Origin: Marinilactibacillus piezotolerans
GTDB taxonomy: Bacteria; Bacillota; Bacilli; Lactobacillales; Carnobacteriaceae_A
Assembly: GCF_900169305.1 (NCBI RefSeq)
Contig: NZ_FWDP01000002.1
Coordinates: forward strand, 310,001-374,000
Direction of reading: 5' to 3'
Length of the DNA: 64,000 nucleotides
Both the position numbers and the translations under genes were made by a program. Below the pieces are notes generated by a model that was given only the letters and a program-made list of their open reading frames with translations, was not told the DNA's origin and made no database searches. Of this stretch, positions 1-8,350 are shown in pieces. Numbering within the stretch: position 1 is the first letter of the stretch; each line of letters begins with the position of its first letter.

Positions 1-1005
1 GTTAACGGTTATCCCGACAGAATCCAATACTGTTTCTGCTTGTTTTCCGTTGATGCCAAAATCAGTGACTTCTACTAATAATAAATGATTGTCTGTACCG
101 CCACTGATTACACGACCTTTAGAATCATTAAAGACCTCAACCATTGCTCTGGCGTTTTTCTTGATTTGCTGAGCATATGTTTTGAACTCAGGTTGGAGTG
201 CTTCTTTGAATGCGACTGCTTTCGCCGCAATAACATGCTCTAATGGTCCCCCCTGTGTTCCTGGGAATATAGCGCTGTTCAGTCGTTTAGCATATTCTTC
301 TTTAGCTAGAATCAATCCGCCGCGTGGTCCGCGTAAAGTTTTATGAGTGGTACTTGTAACGACGTCTGCATAAGGAACAGGATTAGGATGCTCGCCTGTT
401 GCGACCAACCCAGCAATATGCGCCATGTCGACCATTAATTTTGCTCCGACTTCATCCGCAATCTCACGGAATTTCTGGAAGTCGATTTCTCTAGGATAGG
501 CACTGTATCCAGTGATAATCAATTTCGGCTTATGCTCTAGAGCTAGTGCTCGTACTTGATCAAAATCGATTGTCTCTGTTTCTGGATCTACCCCATATGC
601 TACAACATTATATAGTTTTCCGCTGAAGTTGACAGGAGAACCATGTGTCAAATGTCCCCCATGATTCAAGTCCATTCCCATATAAGTATCCCCGGGTTCT
701 AAAAAGGTCTGGAAGATCGCCATATTGGCTTGTGACCCAGAGTGCGGCTGAACGTTCGCATATTCTGCGCCAAACAGCTCTTTGACTCTTTCTATGGCCA
801 GATTTTCTACAATATCAACGAATTCGCAACCGCCATAATATCTTTTTCCAGGATACCCTTCTGCATATTTATTGGTTAGCACGCTTCCCTGTGCTTTCAT
901 GACTTCTTCAGATACAAAATTTTCAGATGCAATTAATTCAATATTCTGCTCTTGTCTATTCTTTTCTTGTTCAATGGCATCAAAAATCTCTTTATCAAAA
1001 CTCAA
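1..1005 (-). CDS. glyA: Serine hydroxymethyltransferase, 3'-truncated by window edge
   Basis: Pyridoxal-phosphate enzyme that interconverts serine and glycine and loads one-carbon units on tetrahydrofolate in the cytoplasm. The 335 codons present are roughly the first four fifths of a ~410-residue protein; the C-terminus lies beyond base 1. The Schiff-base lysine is in [13 protein letters not shown] near residue 225, and [26 protein letters not shown] and [11 protein letters not shown] are typical family stretches. The start is TTG at 1005-1003: AAGGAG sits 9 nt upstream and the codons that follow read [17 protein letters not shown], the usual beginning; no ATG fits. It is transcribed leftward from its own promoter. 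Confidence 0.97.
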   Translation of the reverse strand, partial: MSFDKEIFDAIEQEKNRQEQNIELIASENFVSEEVMKAQGSVLTNKYAEGYPGKRYYGGCEFVDIVENLAIERVKELFGAEYANVQPHSGSQANMAIFQTFLEPGDTYMGMDLNHGGHLTHGSPVNFSGKLYNVVAYGVDPETETIDFDQVRALALEHKPKLIITGYSAYPREIDFQKFREIADEVGAKLMVDMAHIAGLVATGEHPNPVPYADVVTSTTHKTLRGPRGGLILAKEEYAKRLNSAIFPGTQGGPLEHVIAAKAVAFKEALQPEFKTYAQQIKKNARAMVEVFNDSKGRVISGGTDNHLLLVEVTDFGINGKQAETVLDSVGITVN

Positions 1006-1041
1006 TGCACACAACTCCTTCAACTATTGTGATATAAAAAG

Positions 1042-1070
1042 AGTATAGCATAGGTGAAGCCTATCAGAAA
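1042..1070 (-). promoter_or_regulatory. Predicted glyA promoter with dyad in the spacer
   Basis: On the minus strand TTTCTG, a 17-nt spacer and an extended -10 (TGCTATACT) precede glyA. The spacer is almost filled by the inverted repeat ATAGG-TGAAG-CCTAT (1050-1064), which could be an operator; no regulator can be named. Confidence 0.6.
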
Positions 1071-1181
1071 AAGCATCTTGAAAATTTCTTTCCTTAATTC
1101 CAGTGATCATTCGGTTCTGTCTGGAATTGTCAATTTTCAGAAACAATCATGCATTTTATTTATAATAAATCAGAGTCACTA

Positions 1182-1209
1182 TTGAATGCTGCTTTATCCG
1201 TGGTATAAT
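1182..1209 (+). promoter_or_regulatory. Predicted SigA promoter of the exonuclease gene
   Basis: TTGAAT (1182-1187), 16-nt spacer, then TATAAT (1204-1209) with a TG extension at 1201-1202. It lies about 70 nt before the start codon at 1278. Confidence 0.7.
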
Positions 1210-1277
1210 GAAGAGAATGCATGTTCGTTTAGATAGGCAACAGTTAATACTAAAAACTTTAAAAAGGTAGGGATTGA

Positions 1278-1808
1278 ATGGACTTTACTGCCCTGGATTT
1301 TGAAACTGCCAACCGTCAGACACACAGTGCTTGTTCAGTCGCTTTGACCGTCGTAAGGAATAGTCAAATCGTCGATGAGTATTATACACTGATCAACCCG
1401 GATACATGGTTCAATGCCATGAACATCCGAGTTCATGGCATTCGTGAGCAAGACGTGATTGATGCCCCTTATTTCCCTGAAGTTTGGGAAGATATGGCTC
1501 AATTTTTTACTGGTGATCAACTGGTGATTGCACATAATATGGCTTTTGACAAACGGATTCTTCAAGGAACTCTGCAGCACTATGGGATCACTCAACCGAA
1601 TTTCCAGACGTTGTGTACGGTACAGTCTTCCAGAAGACTGCTAAAACAGTTGCCGAATCACAAGTTGAACACAGTGGCGGCGCACTATGGACTTTTATTG
1701 AACCATCACCATGCCCTTGATGATGCCAGAGCATGTGCCAATATTCTGATCAATCAGGAAAAAGAATATGGAACGGCTCCTTTGAAAAAACTCGTTAAAT
1801 TTGCATAA
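1278..1808 (+). CDS. DnaQ-like 3'-5' exonuclease (DEDDh)
   Basis: Single-domain exonuclease of the DNA polymerase III epsilon type, 176 residues. The acidic pair is in LDFETAN (residues 7-12), the third acid in HNMAFDKR near residue 92, and the histidine and last acid in HHALDDARA near 147-151, so all DEDDh catalytic residues are visible. Such stand-alone proteins trim 3' ends of DNA or RNA; the exact substrate cannot be read here. It is monocistronic: its own promoter lies upstream and a bidirectional terminator follows the stop codon. Confidence 0.9.
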   Translation: MDFTALDFETANRQTHSACSVALTVVRNSQIVDEYYTLINPDTWFNAMNIRVHGIREQDVIDAPYFPEVWEDMAQFFTGDQLVIAHNMAFDKRILQGTLQHYGITQPNFQTLCTVQSSRRLLKQLPNHKLNTVAAHYGLLLNHHHALDDARACANILINQEKEYGTAPLKKLVKFA

Positions 1809-1810
1809 AA

Positions 1811-1860
1811 AAAGTCTGAAGTTCAAGAAACCTTTTCGTTTCTGAAACTTCAGACTTTTT
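1811..1860. terminator. Bidirectional terminator between convergent genes
   Basis: AAAGTCTGAAGTT (1811-1823) pairs with AACTTCAGACTTT (1847-1859), extended inward by AGAAAC/GTTTCT. A- and T-runs on both sides serve the exonuclease gene and the leftward GNAT gene. Confidence 0.9.
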
Positions 1861-2379
1861 TTATATCAACTTTGCCATCATACAGACAGGCAAGTATTCT
1901 CCATTATCCTTTACACCGCGTTCCATAATCCCTTCTAATTCAAAGCCATACTTTTCATACAAATGGATCGCGCGTTCATTTCTTTTCTGAACTTTTAATT
2001 CTATTCGGTTGATCATTTCAGAAGCTTCCGCCCAGTCCAACACTTCTTGCAGCAATTCAGTCCCGATTTTGAATCCCCAGTACTCCTTATCCACAACGAT
2101 CCCCAACTCGCCGATGTGCTGGATTTTAGGTTTATTGGATGCATGAATGGTGGCCATCCCGATGATTTTATCCTCAATCAGTGCTACGATCAGGCAATTA
2201 TTCGGTGAATCATAAATGTTTGCGATATGCTGACTTTCTTCTTCAACAGTCAGCCCAGAACCTTCTTCTCCCATTGTCATAAACCCAGTCTGCACAGCGG
2301 TTCTTTCCAGGCAGTCCAGTAAAGCTTCTGCATCAGTCGGAATCGCTTCGCGGATGCCGATCTCAATCTCTTCTCTCAT
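1861..2379 (-). CDS. GNAT family N-acetyltransferase
   Basis: 172-residue acetyl-CoA-dependent N-acetyltransferase. The conserved core runs from LIVALIEDKIIGMATI (about 63-78) through ELGIVVDKEYWGFKIGTELL, which holds a variant acetyl-CoA loop, to NERAIHLYEKYGFELEG near the C-terminus, the usual motif B. Acceptor unknown. It overlaps the end of tsaE by 17 nt, so the two are translationally linked. A GNAT gene next to tsaE is common in Lactobacillales, but this is a general acetyltransferase type and not the RimI found at 47.5 kb. Confidence 0.88.
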   Translation of the reverse strand: MREEIEIGIREAIPTDAEALLDCLERTAVQTGFMTMGEEGSGLTVEEESQHIANIYDSPNNCLIVALIEDKIIGMATIHASNKPKIQHIGELGIVVDKEYWGFKIGTELLQEVLDWAEASEMINRIELKVQKRNERAIHLYEKYGFELEGIMERGVKDNGEYLPVCMMAKLI

Positions 2380-2839
2380 CTTTTACCCCCTCCAGCAACT
2401 GTTCATAGTGTGTTCCTTTTGCCGTTAACTGAATCGTACGTTCTTCCAGATCAGCCAGAGACGATTCGATTGTTATCAGCAGATGTTCTTGCGGCAGCTC
2501 ATCTTCTACCATTGATCCCCACTCCACAACACAGACACCTTCACTGTCAAAATACTCTTCCAGTCCCATCTCTTCAGCACCCGTATCTTCTAACCGGTAA
2601 AGATCCATATGATACAGCGGGAGTCTGCCTTGTGTATATTCTCTGATCAAGGTATAAGTAGGGCTTTTGATCACACGACTGATACCCAGACCTTTAGCGA
2701 ATCCTTTTGTGAAGGTCGTTTTGCCGGCGCCCAGTTCACCTTCCAGGAGAATGGTCATTCCCGGGCTCATTTTTTCCGCTATTTTTGCGGCTAAGGCTTT
2801 TGTTTCTGTTTCATTATGTGTTTTTACAACCATTGTCAT
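2363..2839 (-). CDS. tsaE: tRNA threonylcarbamoyladenosine biosynthesis ATPase TsaE
   Basis: ATPase that drives the TsaBD cycle making t6A37 in ANN-decoding tRNAs. Walker A is GELGAGKTTFTKG (about 34-46), followed by ISRVIKSPTYTLIREY and HMDLYRLED, the typical family signature; length 158 is normal. ATG at 2839 has AAGGAAG 7 nt upstream. The partner genes tsaD and tsaB lie 45 kb away in this window, not beside it as in B. subtilis ydiBCE. Confidence 0.95.
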   Translation of the reverse strand: MTMVVKTHNETETKALAAKIAEKMSPGMTILLEGELGAGKTTFTKGFAKGLGISRVIKSPTYTLIREYTQGRLPLYHMDLYRLEDTGAEEMGLEEYFDSEGVCVVEWGSMVEDELPQEHLLITIESSLADLEERTIQLTAKGTHYEQLLEGVKDERRD

Positions 2840-2910
2840 AGCGGTACTTCCTTTGCATCATTTGCGCTTATTTTACCATAGTCTTTTTTCAATTCCTATA
2901 CTCAACAAAA

Positions 2911-2936
2911 AGACACGAGGACAGTACCTCGTGTCT
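2911..2936 (-). terminator. Terminator downstream of dps
   Basis: Perfect 10-bp stem AGACACGAGG / CCTCGTGTCT with a 6-nt loop; reading leftward it is followed by TTTTTGTTG. Confidence 0.85.
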
Positions 2937-3002
2937 AAGCCGAAATGGTCATTATTTTTTATTTTTCTTACTTTTTTTACTTTTCTTATCTTTGTTGTCT
3001 TT

Positions 3003-3476
3003 CTAATCTTCTTTATCTGCGATTGCATTTTTGCCCATAAACGCTTGCAGCATCCAGATGGTTTTATCAACGTCTGATTTTTGTGAGACCAGGAAATCAT
3101 TTGTTACGTCATCTCGTTCATCATCAGTCAGTTGAATCCCGTTTTCAAGTTCACTGCGCAGCGTTTCATAATCATCAATAACACTTTGGATCATTTCTCT
3201 TTCAGAAAGTGTTTTATTATCTGCAGACTCTTTTATCAGCGAATGCTCTATAAACTCTTCTAAAGTTGAATAAGGTTCTCCGCCAAGTGCTAATAGTCGT
3301 TCCGCAATGTCATCCATTTGCACTGTCAGTTCATCATAAAGATCTTCTAATTTAGGATGCAAGGTAAAGAAACTTTCTCCCTTGATGTACCAATGAACTT
3401 GGTGCAGCTTTACGTAGAATAGTCCTTGCGTTGCAACCAGCGTATTTAAATAGTTCTGGATTTTTGTGTTTGCCAT
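3003..3476 (-). CDS. dps: Dps/ferritin-like DNA-protection protein
   Basis: Mini-ferritin that oxidises and stores iron in 12-mers and protects DNA from peroxide. The inter-subunit ferroxidase ligands are visible in KLHQVHWYIKGESFFTLH and DLYDELTVQMDDIAERLLAL. I start at ATG 3476 (MANTKIQNYL), which has TAGGAGGAAG 5 nt upstream; an upstream in-frame start at 3509 would add 11 residues without a good ribosome site. The 157-residue product ends AIADKED at a TAG codon, and the frame then continues as a lysine-rich tail (see findings). Confidence 0.95.
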   Translation of the reverse strand: MANTKIQNYLNTLVATQGLFYVKLHQVHWYIKGESFFTLHPKLEDLYDELTVQMDDIAERLLALGGEPYSTLEEFIEHSLIKESADNKTLSEREMIQSVIDDYETLRSELENGIQLTDDERDDVTNDFLVSQKSDVDKTIWMLQAFMGKNAIADKED

Positions 3477-3551
3477 TGTACTTCCTCCTAATATTTTTTC
3501 TAAATTCACTATATGCTTATTTTATCACAAAGTCAAATCATATGTCTTTTT

Positions 3552-3580
3552 TCGACAGATTATCCATAGTTCGTTATAAT
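3552..3580 (+). promoter_or_regulatory. Predicted SigA promoter of MBL hydrolase and asparaginase
   Basis: TCGACA (3552-3557), 17-nt spacer, perfect TATAAT (3575-3580), 63 nt before the start at 3643. Confidence 0.65.
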
Positions 3581-3642
3581 AAAAAAGCAAAGCTGATCAT
3601 TACGTCATTGACGTTTAAATTATTCTTTTGGAGGAAGCCTTT

Positions 3643-4266
3643 ATGATACAAGTAAAACAAGTCGTTACGGGTATGATTGAAGAAAACTGTTATATCCTTT
3701 ATTCAGAAAATCAGGCACTGATTATCGATCCAGGTGATGAAACGAGCAAAATCAAAGATCAGATCGAAGAACTGGGCGTTAGACCGATAGCGATTCTGCT
3801 GACGCATACCCATTACGACCATATCGGTTCATTAGAGGACATCCGAGTAGATTATGATGTGCCTGTATATGTCAGTCCCAAAGAGCAAGACTGGCTGGGT
3901 GATCCTTCTGCCAATCTTTCTGTTAATAAACCTTATGAAGTGAACGCTAAGCCGGCAGATCATTTATTCTCTTCTCTTGAAACCTTGAAGATCGGTCCAT
4001 TTACTTTTGATGTGGTCCCTACTCCAGGACACTCTCCTGGCGGTGTCAGCTTCATTTTCCACGAGGATCAGTTTGTGATCTCTGGAGATGCTTTATTCAA
4101 AGAGAGTGTCGGAAGAACAGATTTACCTGGAAGTGAACCGAAACGCTTACTGGATGGCATCAGAAAACACTTATTTACGCTGCCGGAAAACTATGCCGTC
4201 TATCCTGGTCACGGACGTGACACGTCAATTGGCCACGAAAAGGCTGCTAATCCATATTTTAACTGA
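3643..4266 (+). CDS. Metallo-beta-lactamase-fold hydrolase (YqgX/glyoxalase II-like)
   Basis: 207-residue cytoplasmic hydrolase of the hydroxyacylglutathione-hydrolase-like family. Metal ligands are seen in LTHTHYDHIGS (about 52-62), TPGHSPGG (about 127-134), SGDALF (about 147-152) and YPGHGRDTSIGHEK near the C-terminus. The substrate is probably a thioester, but organisms of this type may use thiols other than glutathione. ATG 3643 is chosen over TTG 3628 because GGAGGAAG lies just before it. The asparaginase gene follows after 15 nt. Confidence 0.9.
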   Translation: MIQVKQVVTGMIEENCYILYSENQALIIDPGDETSKIKDQIEELGVRPIAILLTHTHYDHIGSLEDIRVDYDVPVYVSPKEQDWLGDPSANLSVNKPYEVNAKPADHLFSSLETLKIGPFTFDVVPTPGHSPGGVSFIFHEDQFVISGDALFKESVGRTDLPGSEPKRLLDGIRKHLFTLPENYAVYPGHGRDTSIGHEKAANPYFN

Positions 4267-4281
4267 TTGCGAGGGACTGAA

Positions 4282-5256
4282 TTGAAACATATTTTAATAT
4301 TGCATACAGGCGGTACGATTTCTATGAGTACAGATCAGAGTACGGGTGTCATTAAACCAAGTTCTGAACACCCGCTGAATGAGTACAGTCATCTTTTCAA
4401 TGAAGAAGTCAGATTAACAGAAGAAGATATTCTGCAACTGCCTTCTCCGCATATGACCCCAGAGACTATGCTGATCGTTAAGCAGCGGATAGATGCTGCA
4501 ATTGCCTCAGAAGAGATTGACGGCGTGGTGATTACCCATGGCACAGACACACTGGAAGAAACGGCTTACTTTCTGGATCTAACGGTCAGATCTGTTATCC
4601 CCATTGTGCTGACAGGAGCAATGCGTCCCACGAACGAAATCGGTTCAGACGGTGTAAGAAACCTTCAGAATGCCGTCTGGACAGCCATGTCAGATACTGC
4701 AGCAGATAAAGGTGTACTGGTTGTCATGAATGAAGAAATTCATGCTGCGCGGTACGTTACAAAAACACATACAACCAATGTCGCGACTTTTAGAACGCCG
4801 ACATTCGGACCGATCGGAATCGTTTCTAAAAAAGAAGTGATGTTTTTCCAGAAATTGATCAAGACGGAATACTTTCCTATCGAACGAGTAACCAAGACAG
4901 TTCCGCTGCTCAAAGCTTATGCCGGGATGAGCGGAGCTTTCCTTGAAGCATTAGCCCAGACTGATATTGATGGCGTAGTGATAGAAGCCTTAGGCGCCGG
5001 CAATCTCCCCCCTGCTACCCTTACTGGAGTGCAGCTGCTTTTAGACCGGAACATTCCTATTGTGTTAACCTCGCGTGCTTTCAACGGTATCGCACAAGAT
5101 ATCTATGATTACGAAGGCGGCGGCAAACAGCTGAAAAGTGCTGGAGTCATCTTTGCTCCTGGACTCAGCGGACCCAAAGCTCGTCTGAAATTATTGGTTA
5201 TCTTGGAACAGTCAACCGACCATGCATACATTTCGGAAGTCTTTGAAAGTGTATAA
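4282..5256 (+). CDS. ansA: Type I L-asparaginase
   Basis: Cytoplasmic enzyme hydrolysing asparagine to aspartate and ammonia. The first catalytic threonine is in LHTGGTISMS near residue 11 and the second in VVITHGTDTLEETAYF near 83, with the conserved LTGAMRP following. There is no signal peptide, consistent with type I. TTG 4282 has GAGGG 6 nt upstream; an in-frame TTG at 4267 lacks such a site. It is probably cotranscribed with the preceding hydrolase and ends at a strong terminator. Confidence 0.92.
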   Translation: MKHILILHTGGTISMSTDQSTGVIKPSSEHPLNEYSHLFNEEVRLTEEDILQLPSPHMTPETMLIVKQRIDAAIASEEIDGVVITHGTDTLEETAYFLDLTVRSVIPIVLTGAMRPTNEIGSDGVRNLQNAVWTAMSDTAADKGVLVVMNEEIHAARYVTKTHTTNVATFRTPTFGPIGIVSKKEVMFFQKLIKTEYFPIERVTKTVPLLKAYAGMSGAFLEALAQTDIDGVVIEALGAGNLPPATLTGVQLLLDRNIPIVLTSRAFNGIAQDIYDYEGGGKQLKSAGVIFAPGLSGPKARLKLLVILEQSTDHAYISEVFESV

Positions 5257-5267
5257 ACGATAAAAGG

Positions 5268-5322
5268 AAACCACAGATTGTCTAGAGATTACACTCTAAA
5301 CATCCTGTGGTTTATTTTTATT
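5268..5322 (+). terminator. Terminator after asparaginase gene
   Basis: AAACCACAG (5268-5276) pairs with CTGTGGTTT (5305-5313), with inner TAGAG/CTCTA pairs, then a T-rich tract. Confidence 0.85.
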
Positions 5323-6769
5323 GTGTTTTATTCAAATCCCATTTTGAGATGTTCAGGTCTGCTTCTCCTGAGAATCGAATTTGTCTTGTTTGACTGGTCG
5401 GATACATTCTAGTAGTTAAAACGTACGCACCATCATTAAGAAAAATTTCTACAGATGAAGTATCTACAAAAACATGAATCTGTTCTAGTCGTGATAGTTC
5501 GATTGAACGCGTTTTCCGTCCGTACCCTGATTTGCCTAAGTTGAGCGTGAAAATCTGCCCATCGTATTGAAGGGTCATATCTTGAGAGAGTTGGATTGTT
5601 ACAGATTTCTCCTTTTGTCCAACCTCTATCTTCAGCTCATAAGTCAAGCTAGTTTCTGTAAGGCTGATTTCAGAATCATGGGTATTATATTGAAGCTTCG
5701 TTTCTTCATTTCTCAGTTTTTGATATTCAGGTAACGGTCGTTGTTTGAGCTTGCCTTTTTCAATCGTCAGTTCTCTCGGCAAGGTCATTGCATGCTGCCA
5801 TCCCCGCTCGACTGTTGGATTATAATACTCAGGTTCCGTATCCGGTAATCCCATCCACCCCCACAAAATCCTGCGGTTCTGCTCGTCTAAGAACGTCTGC
5901 GGCGCATAGAAATCAAAACCTCTGTCCAGTTCAACAAAGTCCTCTGCCGGTTTAAATTGTAATGCGTTCCAGTCTGTCTTACCCATCAGATATCCGGACT
6001 GATAAACATTTTCAAATTCAAAGCCTTTTTGTTCCACCCCTTGCGGAGACATCAGTAAAATTTCCTGACCGTTCAACTCAAAGAAGTCCGGGCATTCCCA
6101 CATATAGCCTAATTCTTCCCGATTTTCTAAGAGATTTCCTTTGTACTGCCACTTTGATAGATTATCTGATTCGTAAAGTAAAATAGCACCACGATCATCA
6201 CTTGTACGACCACCCATCACCATATAAAATAGTCCGTTTTTTTCTAAGATTTTAGGATCGCGAATATGTTGTGTGAATCCATCTGGATACTCCATTGAAT
6301 CGATCACTACTTCTCGACGATCTATATTAAATCCATCAGAACTAGTCATGTGTACCGTATTCTGTTCCCTGCCGCTCGTGATATAATCGTGGTCTCCTAA
6401 ATGTTTGACATTTCCAGTATAAAAGAAATGGATGAGACCCTCTTTTTCAAAGGCACTGCCTGAATATACACCATCCTTATCAAAATCCTGATCAGGGTAT
6501 AAGAAAATATCTTCTTCTTTAAAATGAACAAGGTCTCTTGAGGTTTTATGGCCCCAATACTTCAGTCCACCGGTCGCATCAAGCGGTGAATACTGGTAGT
6601 ATAGATGATAAAGACCATCTTTTTGATGAACCCCATTCGGATCATTCAACCAGCCAGTCGGCGGCTGCTGGTGGTAATGCAGACGCCAAGGATCGGCAGC
6701 TACTTTGTTCTGCAAAGCAGGTTGTTCAGCTTCGATGTCTTTTTGCAAACTTTCTTTTAAATTGCTCAT
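5318..6769 (-). CDS. sacA: Sucrose-6-phosphate hydrolase (GH32)
   Basis: Cleaves sucrose 6-phosphate delivered by the PTS into glucose 6-phosphate and fructose. The GH32 landmarks are all present: the nucleophile in GWLNDPNG near residue 40, the transition-state residue in HIRDPK, and the acid/base glutamate in MWECPDFF, followed by a C-terminal beta-sandwich. 483 residues is normal. ATG 6769 is 7 nt behind AAAGGAA; the GTG two codons upstream is too close to it. It lies 40 nt downstream of the sucrose permease gene, so they form one operon. Confidence 0.95.
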   Translation of the reverse strand: MSNLKESLQKDIEAEQPALQNKVAADPWRLHYHQQPPTGWLNDPNGVHQKDGLYHLYYQYSPLDATGGLKYWGHKTSRDLVHFKEEDIFLYPDQDFDKDGVYSGSAFEKEGLIHFFYTGNVKHLGDHDYITSGREQNTVHMTSSDGFNIDRREVVIDSMEYPDGFTQHIRDPKILEKNGLFYMVMGGRTSDDRGAILLYESDNLSKWQYKGNLLENREELGYMWECPDFFELNGQEILLMSPQGVEQKGFEFENVYQSGYLMGKTDWNALQFKPAEDFVELDRGFDFYAPQTFLDEQNRRILWGWMGLPDTEPEYYNPTVERGWQHAMTLPRELTIEKGKLKQRPLPEYQKLRNEETKLQYNTHDSEISLTETSLTYELKIEVGQKEKSVTIQLSQDMTLQYDGQIFTLNLGKSGYGRKTRSIELSRLEQIHVFVDTSSVEIFLNDGAYVLTTRMYPTSQTRQIRFSGEADLNISKWDLNKTQ

Positions 6770-6809
6770 ATGCACATTCCTTTGTCTATCTTAATTAAAT
6801 TCTCTATGA

Positions 6810-8192
6810 CTATTTTGTGTTTAATTCTTCTTTAATCGGTCGGCTTTGGACTTTTACTAATACAAATCCTACCGCAAACGATACAGCGATAATCAGTAAG
6901 TATTGTAGAAGGCTTACTATACTATTCGTGTACAATAATAATCCAGGAATAAAGGTAATGCCCATGCCAGTTGCAGCCAGACCTAAGATATAAGTCAGCA
7001 AACCTCCAGCGGCTCCGCCAACAATCCCAGAACCGAATATGCGCATTGATCTTAGACTAACACCGAAAAGAAGAGGTTCAGTGATCCCAAACAATGTAGA
7101 AGCACTTGCACTCAAGGCATTTGACCGTTTCAAATGATTGCTCATCAAGAAAGCTGCACTGACAGCTGCTCCGAATTGTCCCGCCATACTAGCTGTACCA
7201 AGTGTCTGCAATACGTTCGAACCAGTATTATTCAGCAGGCTGATCTCAATAATACTGATAGAATGGTGTAATCCTGTAATGGTAATGACCTGTTGTAATC
7301 CAGCATATATTACGTAACCAATACCAAAAGGCGCTTCTATCAAGTAAATAATACTATTGATTACAGCTGATTCAGCTACTTGAATAATCGGACCTAACAA
7401 GAACAACATCACTGCAATCGTAATGACGATCGTGAAGAACGGTGTGACGATCAAATCCATCATTTGAGGGACAAAAGATCTAAACGTTCTTTCCAGCTTG
7501 GCAATCAACCACCCTGCTAATATGGCAGGAATGACAGAGCCTTGATATCCAATAATATCTATTCCCAGTAAGGTCAGCGGTTCAGCATCTCCACCGGCTA
7601 CTGTATAAGCATTAGGCAATTGAGGCGCAACCAACATTAGCCCTACCACAATTCCCAGAATTGGATTTCCACCAAACTTGCGTGTAGCGCTATACGCAAT
7701 TAAAACCGGTAAGAAAGCAAATGCCGTATCTGTCAGCATCTCGAACATGGTCAACCAGTCTGGGCTCAACTCAACGCCGAGTTCAATAATCAGTCCTCTG
7801 ATCCCCATTAACAATCCTGTCGTAACAAGCGCTGGAATCAGCGGAACTAAAATATCCGCAAGAGTACGTACAACTTTTTGCAGCGGGCTTAAATTCTGGT
7901 ACACATCGTCTTTGAAATTCCCCTCTGACTCATTCGAAGAGGAATCCCCTAACATTTGTTCCATCTCACTATATACCGTGTTGACTGTCCCCGTTCCAAA
8001 TATAAACTGGTGCTGTCCAGTGTTGAAGAAATACCCTTTACTTTCTGGTACTTCTTCAGCCTTTTCTTTATCTAGTTTACTATCATCTTTTAAGATAATT
8101 CTTAATCTAGTGGCACAATGTTCAAAGTTTCTGATATTTTCTTTTCCGCCGACTGCGTCTAATACTGCATTAATTGACTTGTCATATTTCAT
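6810..8192 (-). CDS. scrA: Sucrose-family PTS permease EIIBC
   Basis: Membrane permease that imports and phosphorylates sucrose. The IIB domain is first, with the phospho-cysteine in FEHCATRLRI near residue 25; the IIC domain follows from about residue 100 with around ten membrane segments and the motif GLHHSISIIEISLL. No IIA domain is attached and none lies in the locus, so phosphate must come from another IIA-Glc-like protein. ATG 8192 has AAGGAG 10 nt upstream; an ATG at 8201 is too close to it. Sucrose specificity is inferred from sacA and scrR. Confidence 0.9.
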   Translation of the reverse strand: MKYDKSINAVLDAVGGKENIRNFEHCATRLRIILKDDSKLDKEKAEEVPESKGYFFNTGQHQFIFGTGTVNTVYSEMEQMLGDSSSNESEGNFKDDVYQNLSPLQKVVRTLADILVPLIPALVTTGLLMGIRGLIIELGVELSPDWLTMFEMLTDTAFAFLPVLIAYSATRKFGGNPILGIVVGLMLVAPQLPNAYTVAGGDAEPLTLLGIDIIGYQGSVIPAILAGWLIAKLERTFRSFVPQMMDLIVTPFFTIVITIAVMLFLLGPIIQVAESAVINSIIYLIEAPFGIGYVIYAGLQQVITITGLHHSISIIEISLLNNTGSNVLQTLGTASMAGQFGAAVSAAFLMSNHLKRSNALSASASTLFGITEPLLFGVSLRSMRIFGSGIVGGAAGGLLTYILGLAATGMGITFIPGLLLYTNSIVSLLQYLLIIAVSFAVGFVLVKVQSRPIKEELNTK

Positions 8193-8220
8193 TTGGCTCA
8201 TTCTCCTTATATTTTTTAGC

Positions 8221-8230
8221 AACCGGTTCC
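8221..8230. promoter_or_regulatory. ScrR operator O3 (predicted)
   Basis: AACCGGTTCC, a palindromic LacI/GalR-type half-site pair just upstream of the scrA ribosome binding site. Confidence 0.7.
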
Positions 8231-8260
8231 AATTATCTTTTTAAAAAAACACTCTTTTTT

Positions 8261-8273
8261 AGAACCGGTTCCT
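8261..8273. promoter_or_regulatory. ScrR operator O2 (predicted)
   Basis: AGAACCGGTTCCT, exact reverse complement of operator O1, placed just downstream of the predicted transcription start. Confidence 0.8.
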
Positions 8274-8288
8274 ATTAAGTGCTTTCAT
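8274..8288 (-). promoter_or_regulatory. cre-like site at scrA promoter
   Basis: Minus strand ATGAAAGCACTTAAT matches the CcpA consensus WTGAAARCGYTTWCW at 13 of 15 positions. It overlaps the edge of the -10 box and the start region, where CcpA would repress. Confidence 0.55.
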
Positions 8289-8315
8289 TCTATCAGGAAC
8301 CGGTTCTATTTGCAA
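8287..8315 (-). promoter_or_regulatory. Predicted scrA-sacA promoter
   Basis: Minus strand TTGCAA (8315-8310), 17-nt spacer, TAGAAT (8292-8287). Operator O1 fills the spacer. Confidence 0.75.
8295..8307. promoter_or_regulatory. ScrR operator O1 (predicted)
   Basis: AGGAACCGGTTCT between the -35 and -10 boxes, so a bound LacI-type repressor would block polymerase directly. Confidence 0.8.
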
Positions 8316-8316
8316 G

Positions 8317-8350
8317 CAAAAAAAGAAAGCAAAATAATTTTCATGCTTTC
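8317..8350 (-). terminator. scrR terminator overlapping its stop codon
   Basis: On the minus strand GAAAGCA (8350-8344) pairs with TGCTTTC (8331-8325), followed by TTTTTTT. The 5' arm holds the last scrR codons, so scrR ends about 10 nt before the scrA promoter. Confidence 0.8.

Noticed and set aside
2873-3100. 75-codon frame rich in Lys/Arg over the dps end
   Set aside because: Other-frame reading of the dps tail and terminator; no ribosome site.
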